Shown one piece after another: positions 59,807 to 64,000 of a stretch of DNA of 64,000 bases. The notes beneath the pieces were generated by a model. The model was not told the origin of the DNA. It ran no database searches and saw only the letters and a list, made by a program, of their open reading frames with translations. Position numbers and translations under genes: made by a program. This DNA is from Methanocella arvoryzae MRE50 (GTDB lineage: Archaea; Halobacteriota; Methanocellia; Methanocellales; Methanocellaceae). The DNA is taken from assembly GCF_000063445.1 (NCBI RefSeq), contig NC_009464.1:2666001-2730000 (forward strand), given 5' to 3'. Every line of letters starts with the position of its first letter. Within the stretch, counting starts at the first letter, position 1.

Positions 59807-62800
59807 TTAGAAGCGGCCGGAAGATCCGGGGGTTGTTCCGTCGATATCACCTATATAGCGGAAAAATCTCGCAGCTTTTTCAACAGCAGCATCGCTCAAG
59901 TAATAGATCTGCCTGCCATCAGGCGTATTTTCCCGAACCGCTATTCCCTTCAGCGTAAGTACTTTTAGCAGCTTGCTGATGGCGCTTTCCGGCTGTCCGA
60001 GCCGCTCGCAGAGATCGGCGTTGCTGATGCCGGGGGCATCCAGCAGAGCATTGATGATTCTGCCGGTGGCAACTCTGCGCATGAGCGATATGATCTGCTG
60101 ATCCTCTTTGCTATAAGTATTAGAGTTAGGAAAATACCGGACGAACTTTCCATCACTAAACGTAGTGATTTTGTGGTTGATGCTCAGGATGAAGGCGTGA
60201 TATCTGACGGTGCCCATGTTCATATTCGTACTCCTGGAGATCTCGTACAGCGTGCTGCCCGGGTGCTCTTTGACAAATGCTACTACACGATTACGATTCT
60301 CGTTGCTGTCCAGTCTTGCCCTCCCTCTGGACACTGTGCCGAACAGGAGGAACTTGGCGACTATCGCGATAGTCGCCAGCAGTGTCAGTCCTGCTACGAT
60401 ACCTGCTGCCACAGCGGATATGTTTCCTCCACCGGTGCTGAAGAAGACCGTGCTGTTATTTACTGCCATGGCAGTGATGAGCGATGAGGTCTTCGTCCTG
60501 TATACCGGCGTCCCGTTCAGGCTCAAGGCGTAGATATCGCTGGCATAGGCTGCCCTGGAAGTGCCGAGGATCACTGGGTATTCGTATTTTAATGCCCTGA
60601 AGCTGACGTATATCACGTCGCCGCTCGGGCGAACTTCGGTGAACACGACCCTGTTGGCTGTGCCCGGGGACACACCCCTGGTCAGATTGGTGCCGAGCAG
60701 AACATCAGGGTATTCATCCGGATCGATGAAATCGGTGATTTCACCGACGTTGTCAGCATCGATCACTATCTCGTGCTCAACCCCGGGGTTGATCGTGTGA
60801 GCCCAGAGGATCGTGTCGTTGTAGATGTCATATGCTGCTACGATAGCGTAAGGCATGTTCTCGACTGGCACTTCCCAGTCCAGGTTCCTGGTAATCACAT
60901 AGTATATGATACCATCCCGTGCTGCAGGGCTAGTCCTCGAGTCGATGATCTCTGAGTACACTCTCGAGTCTGCTATGACATTACCTTCGTCGTTGAGGAC
61001 GTGCAGCCAGGTGTCTCCCAGGCTGGAACTGCCTTCGTCGTACGCCAGGTAGACGTTGTTTTCGGAGTCGATCGGCATATGCATGAAGAGCTTGTAAGCT
61101 TCACCCATACGCGCAGACCACTTCAGGCTGCCGTTCGTGGAATATGCGAGGACTCCGTCTCTGACCGGCACATACAACGTATCCTGCTGGTATAGCGGAA
61201 GCGAGCCGTACTGCTGCCGGACTTCTTCTGCGATGTACTGCCTGATGATCTCAGTACCGATGTCTATACTCCAGCTGCGGGTACCGTCATTGGAATATGC
61301 TTCGACGATCCGGGACGGGACCCTGTAATCAAGTATCCCATAGTCGAAAGCCGAGTCAGTATATCTTCTTGTGCTTGATCGCATATCTCTCGGGGTCGCG
61401 GGAGTGACATATAAGTTACCAGCCTCATCGACTGCAGCAGGATCGGAAATGTCTGGAATTGTAAACAGCACCTTGCCATTTTTATCTGCTACGATTTCTG
61501 TGTAGTCGTGGAAGACATAAACCCGGTCTCCCAGGGCTCTGATGGTAGTTGTATCTGCAAACTCGATACCCGTCGGTAAAGGCAGCGTCCATAGCACCTT
61601 TCCCTCGGGCGATATCGCCATGACTACCCAGCTTAGGGCTGCCATATCCACACTTCCGGCACCCTGGTAGTCGTTGTCCAGCGTCGGGTACGAAGCGTTT
61701 GGAGTGAGGTATACGTACAGGTAACCATCCTTTACGTCGTAGATCGGCCGGGAGCCCATTTTCATCAGGTTTGGCCCGTAGGGGGGCTCATTCATATCAT
61801 ATAGATTCCTCCAACAGGGCCTGTTGAGGCGCCACTGAGACGGTATCTCATAGCTCCATCGCTGTTTACCTGCCTCATCCAGACTATAGACCGTACGCTG
61901 GCCGAAAGCAAACAGCCCTCCCTTTCCATCCTGTGTGATGCTCCGGATAGTATCGTTCAGGGATGTGGTCCACAGGTCTTCAGGGCTTGAGGAATTCTGG
62001 CTTACGGCATACGGTGCATCACTGGAGAGATTCGAGACACCTGGCAATTCTTCGACTGCTCTTTCTAACCAGGTCATGCCATAAGGTAATGTCGTGTATA
62101 CTCTTCTGCCGTTTTCTTCGTCAGCCCTGAAGTCCAGCACCCACTCTACGATCTGACTGTCCTTGACTGCGGTAAGCTTATACCAGCCCGGAGATACGTT
62201 CCCGAAAGAATAGAAGCCACGATAGTCTCCTGTGCCAGACATAACCGGGTTATTTTCTATCTCTGTGGCAAGCACGGGTGTGCCATAACGGCCATTCTGC
62301 CTGAACAGGGTGACTGTAGCGTTACCAATATTACTGCCATATATATCTGTAGTCCAGCCGTAGATCGTGTTGCGGTCCAGGTTAACAGTACCGGGAACCT
62401 TATTGCCCGGATTATCGACCATCACTGATAAGACACAGTCGGCTGAATCTGGGGTTGATGACGTGAACGCCTGCCACGTTTTATCTTCCCTCGTTGCGAC
62501 GATCTCGTAATCGCCGTAGGGCACGCCGTAAAACCTGTATAAGCTATCCCCACAGAAAACTACATTCGAGGCGTTCAGGGGATTCCCCGGTATGTTTACG
62601 AGCTCCAGGTCATCATGGCCAGTGGATACATTGTACCCCAGCATTCTGTATAGTGCCACGTTAGCATCAGCCAGATATTCGTGCCTGCCGTACTGCAAGC
62701 CGAAGGTGATCGTGCCGGTGCTTTGCTCTGAGCTGTTATTACTGAATGATTGAGCGTATACGCATGCCGTATCTGATGCAATTGCCAGGAGACAAAGCAG

Positions 62801-62842
62801 CCCGGCCAGCAATATTGCTTTTAGCGAGACACTGGTTTTCAC
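59807..62842 (-). CDS. Membrane-bound one-component regulator: extracellular PQQ-like beta-propeller plus cytoplasmic winged helices
   Basis: The 1011-residue protein has a signal peptide (ILLAGLLCLLAIASDTAC), a Cna-B-like N-terminal region (~40-250), a PQQ/quinoprotein-type beta-propeller (~residues 290-780; repeated blades with GDRVYVFHDY, then VLAYSTNGSLKWS), one membrane helix (ISAVAAGIVAGLTLLATIAI, ~810-835), and two consecutive winged-helix domains. The first is EHPGSTLYEISRSTNMNMGT (~860-900); the second is ISNADLCERLGQPESAISKL (~935-985). The layout implies that ligand binding outside controls transcription inside, without a kinase. It is rare in archaea to my knowledge. Confidence 0.82.
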   Translation of the reverse strand: MKTSVSLKAILLAGLLCLLAIASDTACVYAQSFSNNSSEQSTGTITFGLQYGRHEYLADANVALYRMLGYNVSTGHDDLELVNIPGNPLNASNVVFCGDSLYRFYGVPYGDYEIVATREDKTWQAFTSSTPDSADCVLSVMVDNPGNKVPGTVNLDRNTIYGWTTDIYGSNIGNATVTLFRQNGRYGTPVLATEIENNPVMSGTGDYRGFYSFGNVSPGWYKLTAVKDSQIVEWVLDFRADEENGRRVYTTLPYGMTWLERAVEELPGVSNLSSDAPYAVSQNSSSPEDLWTTSLNDTIRSITQDGKGGLFAFGQRTVYSLDEAGKQRWSYEIPSQWRLNRPCWRNLYDMNEPPYGPNLMKMGSRPIYDVKDGYLYVYLTPNASYPTLDNDYQGAGSVDMAALSWVVMAISPEGKVLWTLPLPTGIEFADTTTIRALGDRVYVFHDYTEIVADKNGKVLFTIPDISDPAAVDEAGNLYVTPATPRDMRSSTRRYTDSAFDYGILDYRVPSRIVEAYSNDGTRSWSIDIGTEIIRQYIAEEVRQQYGSLPLYQQDTLYVPVRDGVLAYSTNGSLKWSARMGEAYKLFMHMPIDSENNVYLAYDEGSSSLGDTWLHVLNDEGNVIADSRVYSEIIDSRTSPAARDGIIYYVITRNLDWEVPVENMPYAIVAAYDIYNDTILWAHTINPGVEHEIVIDADNVGEITDFIDPDEYPDVLLGTNLTRGVSPGTANRVVFTEVRPSGDVIYVSFRALKYEYPVILGTSRAAYASDIYALSLNGTPVYRTKTSSLITAMAVNNSTVFFSTGGGNISAVAAGIVAGLTLLATIAIVAKFLLFGTVSRGRARLDSNENRNRVVAFVKEHPGSTLYEISRSTNMNMGTVRYHAFILSINHKITTFSDGKFVRYFPNSNTYSKEDQQIISLMRRVATGRIINALLDAPGISNADLCERLGQPESAISKLLKVLTLKGIAVRENTPDGRQIYYLSDAAVEKAARFFRYIGDIDGTTPGSSGRF

Positions 62843-63019
62843 GTTTCATACCTGCCTATACAGCTGAAAGACAGGATGGTATATGAAGGTTCTATCATAA
62901 TCAGATATGGCCCTGACGCTCTGTGATAATAGTAAGCGGTGTACCTTATCCGGAGGCTGTCTTCACCTGGTATAATTTTTTCTATCCGGGAAGATACTGT
63001 GAAAAAAAGGTCCCGAAGG

Positions 63020-63733
63020 TCACGATGGCAACACCGTGACCTCCTGCAGTTTCTCTCCTTCCTTAAACACCGTGATCGTCAGAGGCTTCCCCTGCGGTAT
63101 GCTTTCGGCAGACGTATCGATGATGGTGGCGATGATCTCTTCCTTCTCGAGCATCGTGTCGTTATCCGCATTGCACCAGTCAACCGGCTTCGGCGTCCAG
63201 ACATCCCTGAAGACGCTGCCCTCACACTGCATGTCTATCGTCACTTTGCTGATATCGACGGGCTCAGAGTGTTTCAGCAGCTGCAGGGTGATCAGGCACT
63301 TGCCGTCGGCCTTGTTCAGGGATGCGTGCATGCTAAACGGGCCATCGTTACTAATCACGGGCCCCGGAGTGGGTGTGATCACCTGAGTCGGTTCCGGAGT
63401 GGCCGTCGGCTCTGGCGTAGCTTCCGGCGTAGGCTCAGGAGTGGCCGTGGGTATTGGGGTTGGGGTAGCTATGACCTTACCTCTCAATGCGTCATATCCG
63501 GCAGTGGCAGCGACGACCACGATCAGGGCCAGTAAGACGATGCCGAGGGCTAATATGGCAATTCTTCTCACATCTGCAGGCGGCTTTTTCTTCCTGCCCT
63601 CCAGGGGGCTTCTCTTATCCGCCCCACGTGGTTTCCTGTTTCTGTCTACCAGCGATCTCAGCCTGTTCAGCAGTGGCTCTTTCTTCTCTGCAGGCGGTAT
63701 CCTCCTTTCCTTTCGTGGTCTTATCTGTTCCAT
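63020..63733 (-). CDS. Membrane-anchored extracellular protein with PTP stalk
   Basis: A 237-aa protein with a basic N-terminal cytoplasmic region (residues 1-55; many K/R), one membrane helix (IAILALGIVLLALIVVVAA, ~57-76), a PTPEPTP linker (~90-125), and a C-terminal beta-sandwich-like domain (TLQLLKHSEPVDISKVTIDM, then SIPQGKPLTITVFKEG) similar to archaeal pilin/flagellin tips. It is predicted as type II membrane protein with the C terminus outside. Function unknown; perhaps with the adjacent sensor, 178 bases downstream on the same strand. Confidence 0.65.
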   Translation of the reverse strand: MEQIRPRKERRIPPAEKKEPLLNRLRSLVDRNRKPRGADKRSPLEGRKKKPPADVRRIAILALGIVLLALIVVVAATAGYDALRGKVIATPTPIPTATPEPTPEATPEPTATPEPTQVITPTPGPVISNDGPFSMHASLNKADGKCLITLQLLKHSEPVDISKVTIDMQCEGSVFRDVWTPKPVDWCNADNDTMLEKEEIIATIIDTSAESIPQGKPLTITVFKEGEKLQEVTVLPS

Positions 63734-63879
63734 CGAGTCACGACCGTATCAAGCTTGAAGTACACAGTATTCTTTAGATTAAACAGTATTCTTTAGATAA
63801 TTGATCTATAGTCGATGTTTTTTAAGCCTTCTGTCACAAAAAGTTAATCTGCAGATGCCATGGCAGCATGCATGTAGCC

Positions 63880-64000
63880 TATCCTCTCAGGCCTTTCCAC
63901 ACTCCCCGACCTCCTCTCAGACCTCCCTCTCCTCCATGAGCTCCCACAATGAAGATCCTCCCGGACCTCCGGATACCTCTCGAACCTCCCATCCTTCCAG
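63880..64000. other. C/T-rich low-complexity end of the window
   Basis: Short units like CCTCC, ACCTCC and CTCTCAG recur with a strong strand bias (mostly pyrimidine). No gene is seen from 63734 to the edge. The start of a repeat array is possible but cannot be judged. Confidence 0.4.

Overview
The window looks like chromosome of a methanogenic euryarchaeon, most likely Methanocellales (Methanocella / Rice Cluster I). The reasons are TATA/BRE promoters, an archaeal three-subunit glutamate synthase, archaeal AspRS, aIF1A, an archaeosine (7-deazaguanine) operon, a PIN-ATPase-KH protein, PGF-CTERM and PT-rich surface proteins, and PAS histidine kinases typical of methanogens. The genus is inferred from gene content, not proven. 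Host DNA is GC-rich; a large block in the middle is markedly AT-rich.

1-29.2 kb is mostly housekeeping. It holds the gyrA 3' end, glutamate synthase (glutaminase, FMN and GXGXG subunits), an ABC-2 exporter behind a perfect palindromic operator, surface and membrane proteins, hisD-aspS, an archaeosine-precursor operon led by a ribbon-helix-helix regulator (RHH-queC-DUF366-queE-queD), PhoU and HAD proteins, a phage-shock-type cluster (PspA-PspAA facing PspAB-HtpX), an orphan PAS/GAF sensor, hisI, and a PIN-ATPase-KH protein. Four intergenic spots carry long inverted or tandem repeats of three sequence classes.

29.13-43.77 kb is the main discovery: a complete casposon of 14,543 bp (29218-43760) inserted exactly at the 3' end of a tRNA-Arg(CCT) gene. 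It has 39-bp perfect terminal inverted repeats (an imperfect extension reaches about 134 bp) and a 14-bp target-site duplication that includes the last bases of the tRNA. Its core is two divergent operons: a winged-helix protein with Cas1 to the left, and an HTH protein, HNH nuclease and family B DNA polymerase to the right. Cas1 and PolB end in the same helix-turn-helix module. Cargo includes a SIR2-domain protein next to a zinc-ribbon/HEPN protein (a probable defence pair), an IS4-family element nested in the casposon with its own 9-bp duplication, membrane proteins, and an AN1-zinc-finger transglutaminase-like gene interrupted by a single TGA at the position of the catalytic cysteine.

43.8-64 kb is rich in sensing and surface genes. 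It holds a UbiA prenyltransferase, two paralogous PAS histidine kinases, a truncated receiver, lipoproteins and PT-rich cell-surface proteins, a VOC protein, HEAT repeats, aIF1A, small zinc proteins, CheR, threonine synthase, and a 1011-residue membrane protein with an extracellular beta-propeller and two cytoplasmic winged-helix domains, apparently a one-component membrane-bound regulator.
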